Assembly: GCF_024166365.1 (NCBI RefSeq)
Contig: NC_064830.1
Span: forward strand, 89,644,968-89,708,967
Direction: 5' to 3'
Length of the DNA: 64,000 nucleotides
Source of the DNA: Elephas maximus indicus
Lineage: Eukaryota; Chordata; Mammalia; Proboscidea; Elephantidae
The notes beneath the pieces are model-generated. The model was not told the DNA's origin and did no database searches. It saw only the letters and a program-made list of their open reading frames with translations. Shown piece by piece: positions 1 through 11,100 of this stretch. The number at the start of each line of letters is the position of its first letter. Positions within the stretch are counted from its first letter, which is position 1. The translations under genes and the position numbers were made by a program.

Positions 1-34
1 AGCTGGAGTTTAACATCAAGGAACTAGGATGACC

Positions 35-200
35 TTAAGGATCATATGAAACACTTCACTTCCTAGAGGAGGAAACTGAGGCACAGAAAATGGGGAAGCC
101 ACTAGCCCAAGGGCACACAACACTCCAAAGATAAGGACTAGACTCAAACGCAGGTCTCCTGGCTCCTAGCCTGAAACTCTAACATAACATGCCAGTACCA
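35..200 (-). repeat. MIR SINE fragment
   Basis: Contains the reverse-oriented MIR core (GAGGAAACTGAGGCACAGA, then a CCCAAGG..CACACAA block and a CAGGTCTCCTGGCTCC block). Old, diverged copy in TBC1D10B intron 1. Confidence 0.7.
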
Positions 201-379
201 CTTAAACCTCAGGATGCTCTGGGTATGATAGGGACCACCAAGTGCCCCAATCCCACTAGTCACCCACTGGATCCTCAGAGGAAGCTGGGACTGACAGAGT
301 CTAGGCAAGGTGTATTTCTCCCCCTCTCTTCCCCTGCTACCCTGAGGCAGTCCCATTTGGGTGCCCACTGGGTACTCAC

Positions 380-1332
380 AGGCTGCCTGAGTACTGGCTG
401 CCCCCAAGGAAGCCATACTTGTCCGTCTTGCGCAGGGCCAGCCCATTGATCTCCGAGTCTGAACCCATGGAGCTCACATCATCCGCCAAGGACTCCAAGG
501 TCCCAGACATGAGGCTCACAGAGTCCAAGTAGCTCAGAGTGTCCGGAGCCTGCCCTCGAGGCCCAGGAATGCCAGGTCCCAGGCTGGACATGGAGCCCAG
601 GTCCTGAGAGCTTTCAGCAGGCTCTGGAGCTGGGGTCACCGTCACTACGGCTACCAGAGCCTCACATGTCCCTGGAGGGCCTGCACCAGGCCCTGAGGGA
701 TCCTCAGGAGCAGGTCCTGCTGATGATGATGTTGCTGCTGCAGCTCCATGTCCACTTGTCACCTGTCCTGGGGTCACTGCTGCAACCTGTGCAGTCACTC
801 CTGAGGCCACTGTGGTTTCCGGATTGGGGGCAAGCGAGGGTTTGGCGGTCAGGGCCCCAGGAACTGTTCTGGAAGGGGTCCTGGTGGGTGTGCCGGTGGG
901 GGTACCTGGTCCAGCGGCGGGCGAGGTTCGAGCCTCCTCCGTCTTCGGAGAGTCTGTCCCTGGGGCCAGAGCCATCGACGTCCCGGCTCCTGCCACCGCC
1001 GTGGGCACGGGAGGCTCAAGGCCCGGGGATACCTGTGCCGTCGGGGATGCCGGCGAGGCCTCCAGAGTCAGCACTACCACAGTACTGCCTGCGACCCCCG
1101 GGGCCGCAGCCGGGTCCGGGTCCGTGGTTTGGTTGGGCCCCGAGATCCAGGCGGGCCGTGCCTCCCCGGGGGCCACGAGGGTGACCGGGGTCGAGGTGGC
1201 CGTGGTCACTGGCGGCCCGGGAGCCACCACCACCACGGGCCCGGCCCGGGAGCCCCGAGGCGGTGGCGAGGGGGCCGCGGGGGCGCCATGACGGCGCGGC
1301 GGGGCCACCAGGGGCGCCGGGCCCGTCTCCAT
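380..1332 (-). CDS. TBC1D10B: TBC1D10B first coding exon (partial gene)
   Basis: First coding exon of a Rab GTPase-activating protein of the TBC1D10/EPI64 group, which acts on Rabs such as Rab35 and Rab27A in membrane traffic (family knowledge). The exon reads 317 codons plus two bases from ATG at 1332-1330 to a donor GT at 379-378; the gene continues off the left edge. It encodes only the long Pro/Ala/Ser/Thr-rich disordered N-terminus that starts METGPAPLVAPPRRHG, and ends in the conserved stretch around SYLDSVSLMSGTLESLADD and KTDKYGFLGGSQYSGS that precedes the TBC domain. No catalytic Arg or Gln finger is in the window. I recognise the protein from its N-terminal sequence. The ATG sits in a CpG island. 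Identity is firm; the exact start rests on the match to the known N-terminus. Confidence 0.95.
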
Positions 1333-1720
1333 GGCCGAGGGCCGCCCCTCACATCCCCCTGCCGGGGCGGCCGCAAAAGGCGCCGCCCCTCAGACCGCCC
1401 CGCGCCGCCCGCCGAGGAAGGGGAGAGGGCGAAGGGCGCGGCCCGGCACGCGCCGGGGCCGGGGGCAGGTCGGGCCGCCGTTGGGCGAGAGGGGGTGGGG
1501 CGGGGGCCCAGGGGCGCCTTACGCCGGGGTCTCGCCAGTGACCTCTCCAGCCCTCGCGCTCTCTCGTCGCCGCCGCCGCCCCCCTCCCTCTTGTTTCGGG
1601 CGAGCTGCCGACCTAGCGCCTGCGCACACGTCCCGGTGCCGGGCTCAGGGGCCAGCGTCCAGACGTCTCACGCCTGCGCGCTGCCGTCCCCTCGCGCTCC
1701 TTTTTTTCTCCCGCCTTCAC
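880..1720 (-). promoter_or_regulatory. CpG island covering TBC1D10B start and 5' UTR
   Basis: Very GC-rich and CpG-dense, with several GC boxes (GGGCGG or CCGCCC) between about 1360 and 1480. It overlaps the beginning of the TBC1D10B coding exon and the sequence just upstream, as expected for a housekeeping promoter. Boundaries are judged by eye. Confidence 0.75.
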
Positions 1721-1764
1721 AGAGAGCTTGGACGAATAATTGGAGAGAGGGAACTGGGTTTCTG

Positions 1765-2696
1765 CCAATCGCTGGAAGGATGGGTGGGGTTGGCGGTGGG
1801 AAGGGGATGGGTAACCTGGAAAGAGGAAACGGAGAGGGCGGAGGGCGATAAAGCCAATCAGAGGGCGAGTAAGGGCAGGAGAAGGCGGGATGAAGGAAGT
1901 ATCTAATAGAAAAGCGAGAACCTGCACCTCTTGGCCAATAAAGATGACTGAAAAGTGAATGACAGCGGCAGGGGCGGGGAGGGAGGCGGTACTGTGGGAG
2001 TAGGAGGCGGAGCCCACGAGCTCCCTGGCTGATTTAAAAAAAAAAAAAAAAACCAAACCCATTGCCGTCAAGTCGATTCCGACTCATAGCGACCCTGGCT
2101 GATAAACCCATAACTCATTATAGGGAAGGTAAAAAGGGAGCCAGTGAAAAGGGGAGTAAAAAAAAAAAACCTTGGCATGAGTTGATTCCGACTCATAGCG
2201 ATCCAATAGAACAGAGTAAAACTGCCCTAAGGCTGCAAATCTTTACGGAAGCTAGCTGCCAAAATCTTTCTCTCTCGGAATGGTTAGTGGATTCGGTTAG
2301 CAGCCAAGCGCTTTAACCACTGTGCCACCAGGGTAAAGGTGACAGACAGTGTTGTCTAGTTTGGCGGTGACAGACAGCATCTGCAGTCAATAGGAAGAAC
2401 TGAGGAATTCTTCGGGTCTCCCAAAATGGTCCGGAAGGAGTGACAGCTGGGAGGCGGGCTAAGATTGCAATTGATTTGCCTCGTGAGCCAATGATCTCGT
2501 TCCCTCACTTCAGCAACAGAGGAGGAAACTGTCTCAGCCAATGGCAGCATCAAAACAGCAAGAGTGCTGCCCCCAGGCAGTGCCAGCCCAGGGATAGTCA
2601 GTGACACTCGGCGACAAGCGCGGGAGGGGGGTGACAGTTGGGGACAGCGCGAAGAGGGTGCGAGGGCCAGGGGGATTAGAGCAGCCCTTAGCCAAT
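1765..2696. promoter_or_regulatory. Six CCAAT-type motifs upstream of TBC1D10B
   Basis: CCAAT pentamers on the plus strand start at 1765, 1854, 1935, 2488, 2538 and 2692. The first three are within 600 bases of the TBC1D10B start, the last three lie beyond an inserted SINE pair. NF-Y binds such boxes; actual use here is inference. Confidence 0.35.
2034..2336 (-). mobile_element. Two AfroSINE copies, reverse orientation
   Basis: A short tail piece (2034-2097: oligo-T/A tract, then CCATTGCCGTCAAGTCGATT) is followed by a longer copy (about 2159-2336). The second ends with the reversed tRNA-like head, TTAGCAGCCAAGCG..TTAACCACTGTGCCACCAGGG. The head carries RNA polymerase III A and B box remnants. 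Confidence 0.85.
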
Positions 2697-3300
2697 AAGA
2701 GCGCCGCGCTGCCCCTCCTGAGCTTTCTCTGGGCCCATTTTCCCATCTAGCTGCTGAGGCCTCCCCACTCCGGTGGTCTCTAGAACATAAGCCCTACCAC
2801 CGAACCTGTACTCTGAAGCCTGATCAAAAACTCTCAGCCTTCACACTCTAATTCTTCAGTGCTGGCCCCCATCCAACCCCAACACTCCAAGCCCAGGAAA
2901 TTATATAACTAGAGCCCCCAGATGGTCTAAGTGACCCATTTCTCTGGATCCCTCATTTCTTGCAAGAATCCCAAGTCCCTCTATTCAGCCCCCATCTTTT
3001 AGACCTCATCCCTGTGAGTCCTTCCCCATTCTCATAGGGATCCCATACTCCAAATTCATGAATCCGCAACACCATGAACTCCCCACATCTGTGTTCCTAT
3101 TTTTTTCACGACCCAGAACTCCAGTCCCATCAACTCCTCCTCTCAGTGCCACATCTCTCTGTACTCATTTCCTGCTAAGAACCAATCTACAAGCCCCTCA
3201 AGCTGCCCTAGACCACAAAAAAAAAAATCCTCATAAGCCCCAACTTTCAGCTTCTAAACACCCCATCTCTTCTCTGGCCCGCAGTCTCCTGGGACCCAGG
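2340..3300. other. Intergenic, no gene seen
   Basis: Between the TBC1D10B upstream SINEs and the next SINE. The first 400 bases hold short CpG-bearing sequence with CCAAT boxes; the rest is pyrimidine-rich single-copy-looking DNA. Open frames here are short and resemble nothing I know. Confidence 0.6.
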
Positions 3301-3302
3301 GT

Positions 3303-3452
3303 TAAAAAGCCAAAAACCAAACCAGTTGCTGTGGACCCTATAGGACACAGTAGAACTTCCCCATAAAGGTTTCCAAGTAGCAGCCGATGGATTCAAACTG
3401 CGGACTTTTTGGTTAGTAGCCAAGCTCTTAACCACTGTGCCACCAGGGCTCC
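3303..3452 (-). mobile_element. AfroSINE, reverse orientation
   Basis: Reverse tail (AAAAACCAAACCAGTTGCTG), body (GGACACAGTAGAACTTCCCC) and reversed head ending TTAACCACTGTGCCACCAGG. Nearly full length, diverged by several percent from other copies in the window. Confidence 0.9.
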
Positions 3453-3454
3453 AG

Positions 3455-4238
3455 ACTCCAGGTTTAGAGGGCCCCAATTACCACACAAGAGCCCACCATT
3501 CTGAAATTGCAGTCTACCCCTGAGAACTAAATCCCAACTTCCCAATTCTTCCTTGGCTTCTGAGCTCTGTGAGACACCTCAATCCCTGCTCAGACCCAAA
3601 ACCTGTGAGCTCCCACTCAGTATCTGAGATCCACCACTCGTGATCTCCATCTCTTCAACCTCCCCATTTTCTACTTGGTCCAGGCTTCCTGAGCTCCTCC
3701 CATTCCCCTCTTTGGGGTCCCCTACCCTCCCAGAGCCCAGTAATAAATGGGCTCCTCCATGAGCCTGGACCCCCATGGTAACCAACCGTATAAGGCGAGG
3801 CAGCTGCAGACCGAGGTGGGGAGGGGCCAGTGTAGGAGGCCAAGGGCAGCTGCTAAGTTTAGGTAGTTCCTTCTCTCTTCTTAGAGACAACAGGTGGCCA
3901 GGCCCCAGTGCCCAGAAAAGAAAATGTCTTAGAAGCATTGGCATGTGGCTAGAGGAGGGGGAGGAGAAAAGGCACCTTCCTCAGGACATCAGGTCCTAGA
4001 GGGAAAAGGAGATGGGTGTCCTTGCTAACTTTGGACCTCCCAGGCTTCCTCAGGCACTGTCTTCCCAGACCTCCACTATATGGAGGGGACTGGGGCACTG
4101 GGGCCCAGAAGGGTGGAGGGTGGTTTCTGCCCAGAATGGAGAGAAGCCACTAGCCATCCCAGCCACCCAGAAGGTGGTAACCAGCTAGATTCCCCCTTGG
4201 TGTCTTTGCCTCTCTTCCTGAGTTCCAGTCTCCACACC
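3455..4238. other. Intergenic, no gene or clear repeat seen
   Basis: Pyrimidine-rich then purine-rich sequence. Short frames on both strands show no recognisable domain. No promoter-like CpG density. Confidence 0.55.
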
Positions 4239-4239
4239 A

Positions 4240-4790
4240 GGATCCAGAGAAATTATTCTAGATTTACATCTAACCATGTCCTTCTCCTGCTTCAAACCTT
4301 CCCAAGCTTCTCCAAGGTCCCAGCCTTCAGCCTGGCATTCAAGGCCCTCCAGTGTCTGTTCCTCAGCTCCTTACATCCTCTGCTCTATCTCCATCACAAT
4401 ATGGCAATCTGAACACCTCTGATCTTAACACTTCTCTGGGCCTTTACCCATGCTATGCCCTCAACCTAGTGTGCCTGTCCACCCACCTTCACCTGACTTA
4501 TTTCCGTCAGCCTTAATAAAGCCATTCCCAACATGGCTGTTGTGCTTTCTACTTCTGAGCTTCTGACCAGTGGGTGTGTCATTTTCTGCATTTATTCCTG
4601 TCTCCATGGCTAGACTGTAAGTTTCACCAGAGCAGGGACTATTAATTATAATTAAAGTTTACTAAACTGTTTCCAAAAAGTGTTTATAATCACAATGGGT
4701 TGTATGGGATGGGAATTACATTCCTATTTTATACAGGCCTAGGGAGTTAAAGCACAATGCCCAAGGTCACAGAGCAGGCCCTCTGCTCTA
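4240..4790 (+). repeat. L2-type LINE fragment followed by MIR remnant
   Basis: The string CTTCAAACCTTCCCAAGC, then GGCATTCAAGGCCCTCCA, is the familiar L2 3'-region pattern, ending near 4640. From about 4690 to 4790 a reversed MIR core remnant (CCAAGGTCACAGAGCAGG) follows. Both are ancient mammal-wide repeats. Confidence 0.65.
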
Positions 4791-4928
4791 GGCTGTTTAG
4801 TCTTTTCATACCCAGTGATTCCACACTGCATCTTCCCTCACAAAACCCCCCTCTCCTGGAAGGAGATGTAGGAGACTTCCCTGATCCCCCAATTTCCACA
4901 AGCCCCTCTCTCCCATTTTTAAGCTCTG

Positions 4929-4976
4929 TCACCACCACCACCACCACCACCACCCACACACATACACACACTCAAC
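4929..4976. repeat. (CAC)n then (CA)n microsatellite
   Basis: About eight CAC/ACC units followed by a short CACACA run. Confidence 0.9.
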
Positions 4977-5277
4977 TGTGACCTCTATGATAGGGTGAAG
5001 GGTGTTTGCCGAAGTGCATCCACAAAGCCCAGCCCAGCACCTGGCACACTCTGGGTGCTCAGTCAATGTTTACTGGCTTTAAATCTGGGCCCACCCCATT
5101 CAGGGGTACAGGGGGGACCTGGTTCATCTCTCACCTGGAACTGCACCTAGGCCTGGGCCCCCTCTGAACACTGTCACATCCAGTCCCATTTGGGAGAAAG
5201 AACATCCCTCCTGCCCAGGTCCTGGTGAGACATGCATCCCAAGACCTCCCTCCTTCCTCCCTCCCTCCCTCAGCTCC

Positions 5278-5397
5278 AGCTGCTCCCTCCAAGAAAGGAG
5301 AGGCCCTCAGCTGGGCTATTTTGGTATCTGGGGTGGGTACCCAAAAGGCTAAGGTTACCACAGTATGTTAAGGGCTCCCTAGGGCAGGACTATATAA
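5278..5397 (+). promoter_or_regulatory. MYL11 muscle-type core promoter
   Basis: A TATATAA box lies at 5391-5397, 80 bases before the ATG. Upstream are two CAGCTG E-boxes (5278-5283 and 5308-5313) and an AT-rich CTATTTTGG element (5316-5324) that resembles a CArG or MEF2 site. This arrangement fits MyoD/MEF2/SRF control of a skeletal muscle gene; binding itself is inference. Confidence 0.7.
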
Positions 5398-5476
5398 CCC
5401 CAGAGGGACAGTCCCAGGGTGACTCTCCGCTCCTTTCCAGCCTGATCCACTACTTTGCCCCTAGGAGACCGAAAAC

Positions 5477-7553
5477 ATGGTGAGTGAGAATTCTCTAGCC
5501 CCTGCCCAAGATCCTTCAGACCTGAGAACAGCTGCACCCTTTGAGAGAAAATAGCTGGTTCCCAGTCCAGCAAGAATAGATGAATTCTCCCTTTCTTGGT
5601 ATTACTAATGGGGAGCAGACAGGCAAAATGATGGCCTAAAGGGTCCAACCAAAGGAAATCTGCCCAGACACTGCACTCACAGGGGTCTAGCCCCTCTCAA
5701 AGCCTGCTCCACCCCTTTCTGCACTCCATCTTCCTAAAGCCCTCTGGGATCAGCCAGGCAAGGATGCCCACTCCCGTTCCGTAAATGAGAAATCAGACAG
5801 GGTGAATGAGTGGATCAGAGTCACACAGCAAGTCTGGAGCTCAGAGAAAGTAGGCTCAAAGCACTGAGAAAGGAAAGAAACTTCCACTGGTTGGGTAGAA
5901 TGGAGGGATGGGGATCCAGGAGTCACAAATGGGAGTTTAGGGGATGCAACTGAAGAAACCCCCTTAGCAAAGAGGTCCCTAAGAGCGGGAGTTGCCGGAG
6001 AAGAAAGGAGCTCAAAGAGCCCTGAATCTAATCCATTGTCCTCAGAGAGGAGTAGGGACTGGCTCAGGAACCCCTTTGCCCAACCCTCATCCCCCAGGCA
6101 CCCAAGAGGGCCAAGAGAAGGGCAGCAGCAGAGGGTGGAAGCTCCAACGTCTTCTCCATGTTCGACCAGACTCAGATCCAGGAATTCAAGGAGGTGAGTG
6201 AAGGAAGGCAGAAGGCTAAAGGCTGACCAAAGGCACCCCCCTGCTGTCCCTTCCCACTCCCACACCCTCTCCTTGGAATGTGCACCTGTTGGGGGGGGAG
6301 GGGAAGGGTGTAGAATTCCTTCCTTCCCTCTCTGCTTGAAGTGGAAGACGGCAGCTGGCTGGGAGCCAGAATATGATCTGCCTGGGATGGGTGGGCTGAT
6401 CCCTGGCTATGGGAGACCTAACCCCCATCCTGTTCCCCACTTTCCACAGGCCTTCACTGTAATCGATCAGAACCGAGATGGCATTATCGACAAGGAGGAT
6501 CTGCGAGACACCTTCGCAGCCATGGGTGAGACCCTACCTCACCTGTAAAGACTCAGGCATCAAGGCTGCAGAGTCCTGGGAACACAGCAGCCTTGGGTTT
6601 TGGTCCTGTCTGCTCCACCCCAGGCCTCAGTCTACCTAGCTGAAAAACGGATGGGTTAATCTGAAGTTACAGGAAGCATGGCCCTGGCCCTAGGACCTTG
6701 CTCCAGCCCATGCTCCCCATTCCAGGCCGCCTGAACGTGAAAAATGAGGAGCTGGAGGCCATGATGAAAGAAGCCAGCGGTCCCATCAACTTCACGGTCT
6801 TTCTGACCATGTTCGGGGAGAAGCTCAAGGGTGAGTGAAGGGTCCTTCCTCCAAGCCCCTAGGTGCCCTTTCCTGGACATTTCGGGGACCTTTCTGCCTC
6901 ATGTGCCCTCTGACACCCAAGGTGCCGACCCTGAGGACGTCATCACCGGAGCCTTTAAGGTCCTGGACCCGGATGGGAAGGGTACCATAAAGAAACAGTT
7001 GTAAGTTGCCCCCTCCAGCTGCCCCCACACAGGAAACTTCTTTAAATCCCTACCAAGGGTTAAGCACTGTTGAGGCTTAAGAGAGAAATTAGGCCTGTGG
7101 AAACAGGTGATGCTTAAGTAGGATTAAATTTTCATGCAAATATGGGGGGAAGGGCAAAAGCCGGGAGGTCTTAGTGTTTGGGAAATCAATAAGGGATCTA
7201 GAGTGACCGTTTTCAGAGACATACTGCGTGTGGCAAGGAGGATGAGGTGGGAGGGAGTGGAAGGAACCACGAACACCAGGCTTAACTCCCTGTATGTCAC
7301 CTCTCTGCAGCCTGGAGGAGCTGCTTACCACGCAGTGTGACCGCTTCTCCCAGGAGGAGGTGAGTCGGGGAGGGGGCTGGGAGAAGCGAGGGGACGGGGG
7401 AGGGGGGAAATAAGAAACTGGTAGGAGCTGCCTCTATGCCTCCCCTAGATCAAGAATATGTGGGCGGCCTTCCCTCCCGACGTGGGTGGTAACGTAGACT
7501 ACAAGAACATCTGCTACGTCATCACGCACGGCGACGCCAAGGACCAGGAGTAG
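5477..7553 (+). CDS. MYL11: MYL11 (MYLPF), fast skeletal myosin regulatory light chain
   Basis: Regulatory light chain that binds the myosin heavy-chain neck in fast skeletal fibres and tunes contraction when phosphorylated. Seven coding exons: 5477-5479, 6098-6193, 6450-6525, 6726-6830, 6922-7000, 7311-7359 and 7449-7553, all with GT/AG borders, giving 170 aa (human 169). Exon 1 codes only the initiator Met. The N-terminus has the basic APKRAKRR run, then [10 protein letters not shown] with the myosin light-chain kinase serine (residue 16 or 17). The first EF-hand loop, residues 39-50 ([12 protein letters not shown]), keeps the divalent-ion ligands; a second, degenerate loop is [12 protein letters not shown]. 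The protein ends HGDAKDQE. Compared with my memory of human, AAAEGG replaces TVEGG near residue 10, which adds one residue. Identity is certain. Confidence 0.97.
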
Positions 7554-7619
7554 AGGACCCTCTTAGGCCTCAACTGGCCAGTACCCTCTGACCAGTCCGA
7601 CACCGCCATCCCGACCCCC

Positions 7620-7625
7620 AATAAA
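7620..7625 (+). terminator. MYL11 poly(A) signal
   Basis: AATAAA 67 bases after the stop codon, followed by a T-rich stretch (CTTTGTTTCT). This gives a very short 3' UTR. Confidence 0.85.
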
Positions 7626-7813
7626 ATTGAACTGGTCTTTGTTTCTATCGGCGGCGCCTTCAGTATGTCTGTGAGGGCGGCCTGGCGTGGGTCCCCGAAG
7701 GAAAGCTGGAAAACGGTCGAGCACCGAGCGGGTGCCCTGGAAGCTGGGTGGGGCGGCTCCATTTACTCCTGCTGGGAGAGAGAAGACTCGCGTGGCCCCA
7801 GGGCAGCTCAGCT

Positions 7814-7819
7814 TTTATT
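7814..7819 (-). terminator. SEPTIN1 poly(A) signal
   Basis: TTTATT on the plus strand (AATAAA on minus), about 370 bases after the SEPTIN1 stop and about 190 bases from the MYL11 signal on the other strand. Confidence 0.75.
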
Positions 7820-8120
7820 GAAGATACAGCTTGGGGGAAGACGGGCGACGCCCGAAGACAGAGAAGGGGGTCTTGGCGGGGCTGGAGATGTCTGCTCAGG
7901 AAGAGAACGAAGGGCGAAGTGGAGGGCGGGCAGTGGTAGAGTCGGGGCGGGGCGAGAGGCGAGGCTCCCAACTCCAGATTTGAGGAGAACCGATTAGAGG
8001 GAGACTTTTCATAGCCCGTGCAAGGGCGGGCCTACCGGCTGGGGCTCCATGACTAGGCGCTGGGCTGGCTGGGCCTCGGGGATTGGGCAAGAGACGGGCC
8101 GAAGGCGGGGCCGAGGACAG

Positions 8121-8166
8121 GGAGGCCGAAGGAAGGGAGGCCGAAGGAAGGGAGGCCGAGGGAAGG
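8121..8166. repeat. 15-base minisatellite in SEPTIN1 3' UTR
   Basis: Three tandem units of GGAGGCCGAAGGAAG (one carries an A to G change), then a degenerate fourth. It lies just downstream of the SEPTIN1 stop. Confidence 0.9.
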
Positions 8167-8185
8167 GAGGGCAGAGGCGGGGGTC

Positions 8186-11100
8186 TCAGAGGGTGTCCGA
8201 CTGCTCGCTCGGGGCCTGGCTCTGCTGCATCTGGGCCTGCATCTTCTCCAGCATCACTTGCATGCGGCGTAGCTGTACGGGGCAAGATTCCAGGCCGTGG
8301 GACCCGGCGAGGCCAGAGAGGGACCTCGCAGAGGACCTGGGGTCTTGGTCAAGGGAGGGGGGGCAGCGAGGTGCTTGCTCACCTCTTCGTCTTTCTCGCG
8401 GATCAACTTCTCAGTCTCGGCCAGAGGAAGCATGGGCAGTGGGATCTCTGTGGCGCTCTGGCGGGAAAGCTTACTGGGGTGGTGGAAAAGGGCAGCAATC
8501 AGGGGCGGGGTCCGAGGTTGTGGGTCGGGCAGGAAGGTAGGGCCTGGAGCTAGGTTGGGGCTAAGAGGCGGAGCCCTGCCCAAAAGATAAAGGCCAGAGG
8601 CAAAGTGGGTGGGAAAAGTGCCCGGGAGCAAGGTCTGGTGGTGAGGGCAGGGCCTGGTCTTGAGGTGGGGGGGGCGGTCATCGGCTGTGGAGGCGGGGCC
8701 TGGCCTGGGTGGCAGCGCCTTAGCCTCACCAACATAGTCGGCTCCAGTCGGCTCTCACCTGCGACTGGCTCGCGCCCCCGGCCGGGCCAGGCTCTGCAGG
8801 CAGCGGGCCCGGTAGCCCTCGTACAGTAGATCGTGCGTCACCTCCTTCAGGTCCTGCAGGTGCGTCTGCACGAGCATCCGTCGCAGGTTCAGGAAATCGC
8901 AGTGATGTGGATTCTCCACTGGAGGGCGGACCAGCGAGCGTTAGGGAGCCTCAGGGTCCAGTCTTGCTCCAGAGGCGGGCCAGCCAGGAGCCCGCTGCCG
9001 CCCTCGCCCTCGGGGAAGGTCCTCGCTCTGCAGCCCAAGGGTCCCCTCTTTGGGCTCCTGGGTCCCCCGGAGCTAGCCCGCCCCCAAATTGCACGTTGGG
9101 CGCAGTTGACTCGGAAGTGGCCTGGCTCGCTGCTCGCGGGCCTGGCCTTACTCACCCTCCACGGTACCCCAGGAGTAGCAGCGTCCCCTCACCGGCCGGG
9201 TCTCACCATCCCTTACTACCTCGCATGAACCGACGACTGCAAAGGGGATGCTTCCCTAGAGGGCAGGGATCAAGGGTTGGGCCTCCCCTCCCACTCCCTG
9301 CTGAAACCCCTTTCTCAGCCAGTACCTCCAAATCAGCGTCCTCTGCTTCCCTCTCACCTTCATCTCTGCATCCTGCCTCTTGAAGTCTTCATCCTCATCA
9401 GAGTCACAGTCAGGGAACTGGTAGATGTTGATCTCCTCCTCCTTCAGCTGGTCCCGGATCTTGGAGGAGACAGATGGAGAGACAGTGAGAAGTGTGGAGA
9501 GTCAGAGACAGAGCGTGAGAAACAGACATTGCCTGGCCAGAGATGGTGAGACACAGGGATACTGTGTGGTCAGAGACAGATAGGAAGACATAAATGACAG
9601 AGATGGTGACAGCTGGACATAAACAATGACCAAAAACAAAATCCCAGAGACAATAAGAGACAGAGACATAGCTGATGAGAAACTGAGACAAAGACACTCC
9701 AACAGTGAAGGCTGAAGGCCTGGAAAGATTCTAAGGTGGGGCAAACACCAACAGACCAGGACAAACAGAAAGTGGGAGAGGGCTCTGAAGGGGTTGGGGG
9801 AGCAGTCATCAACATCCAGGGGCCACAGGAAGTCAGATGTCATTCTGTGTCATTTTCTGTCTATGCCCTTGCCCTCAGACAGGCCTTAGCTCAGGGGCTG
9901 CATACCCATCCTTTTATAAACTTCCAGAGATACGGCTCCCTCAGAAACTCTCCCACAGCCTAGCCTGGCATCACGCTCCAAAAAGGCCACCCCAAGATCA
10001 AAGACGTCAGAGCTGAGCTTAAGTCTGGGCATGGCTTTTGGTTTTATGTGGGGCCGGAGCTCAGAGGTTTAGGAAATCCACACCTTCTGCTTGAGGGCCT
10101 GGGCTTCCTTGGGCATCAGGGCATCTGCTTTGCCAATGACTGGGATGATGTTGACCTTCTCATGCACAGCTCGGAGGAAGGCCACATCTAGGGGCCGGAG
10201 CCTGTGTCCAGAGATTGGTCAGGACCCAGCCCCAGGGCACAGAGACTCCTCAGCCCTCCCCAAATGCCCCACCCCCCAGGGCATCCCCCAGACCCCCGGC
10301 CGAAGGGTGAGATGAAGTAGAGGCAGCAGTGGACCCGAGAATCCTGGATGTTTTTCCGGTTCAGACCGCTCTCATCCCTAAGATACTGCTCAAATTGCTC
10401 CTCGATGTAGCGCACCACTGGCAGCCAGCTGGAGTGTGGGACAGGGCATGTGGTCAGGTCAGAGACCTCAGGGCAAGGGAGGGGCAAGATTAGCCAGAAC
10501 CGTGGGGGTTGCAAGTAGTTTTTTTGGCTCCACCCAAAGGCATCAGGGGAAACTGGCAGGGGTGTGAGACATCAAGTAGCACATACTGACCACGGGGACA
10601 CTTTGGACTAGGTGGCCATAAGAAACAGGCATCACCTCTTGGGTGAAGGTGGGTGAGGAGTCAGGACAGACACCCCTGTACCTGAATCCCCACTTTCCAC
10701 AGAGTAGTCATTTTGAGGGGCTTAGCCCCTACCCCTCCCCTCCTCCTTACCAGTCTGAGCAGTCCACTGAGTCCCCAAAGCCAGGTGTGTCCACCAGGGT
10801 CAGCTTCACTTTAATACCCCCTTCCTCGATCTCTACACCCCGGCGCTCAATGGTCAGTGTCTGTGTCAAGCGAGCTATGGGGACAACGAGAGGTCTGGGA
10901 GCTGTGTAGAGGTCTGAGGCAGGATTAATTTGCTTTCTCAGTATCACAGTATGCCCCCACCCATATTCCAGGAGAGGCAACAGTCTCAGAGAAAAGCAAT
11001 GAACTGCTTGAGTCACTCAAAAAGCCATGGGAGACCCAGATGGCAAAGAAAAGAGTACAGCCTGGGGACACAGGAGAGGGTGGAGGGCAGTGCCTGGAGA

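Noticed and set aside
666-1851. Plus-strand frames across the TBC1D10B exon and CpG island
   Set aside because: GC-rich sequence lacks stop codons by chance; TBC1D10B on the other strand explains the DNA.
8121-8166. Short tandem units as a CRISPR-like array
   Set aside because: Contiguous units with no spacers, in a mammalian 3' UTR: an ordinary minisatellite.
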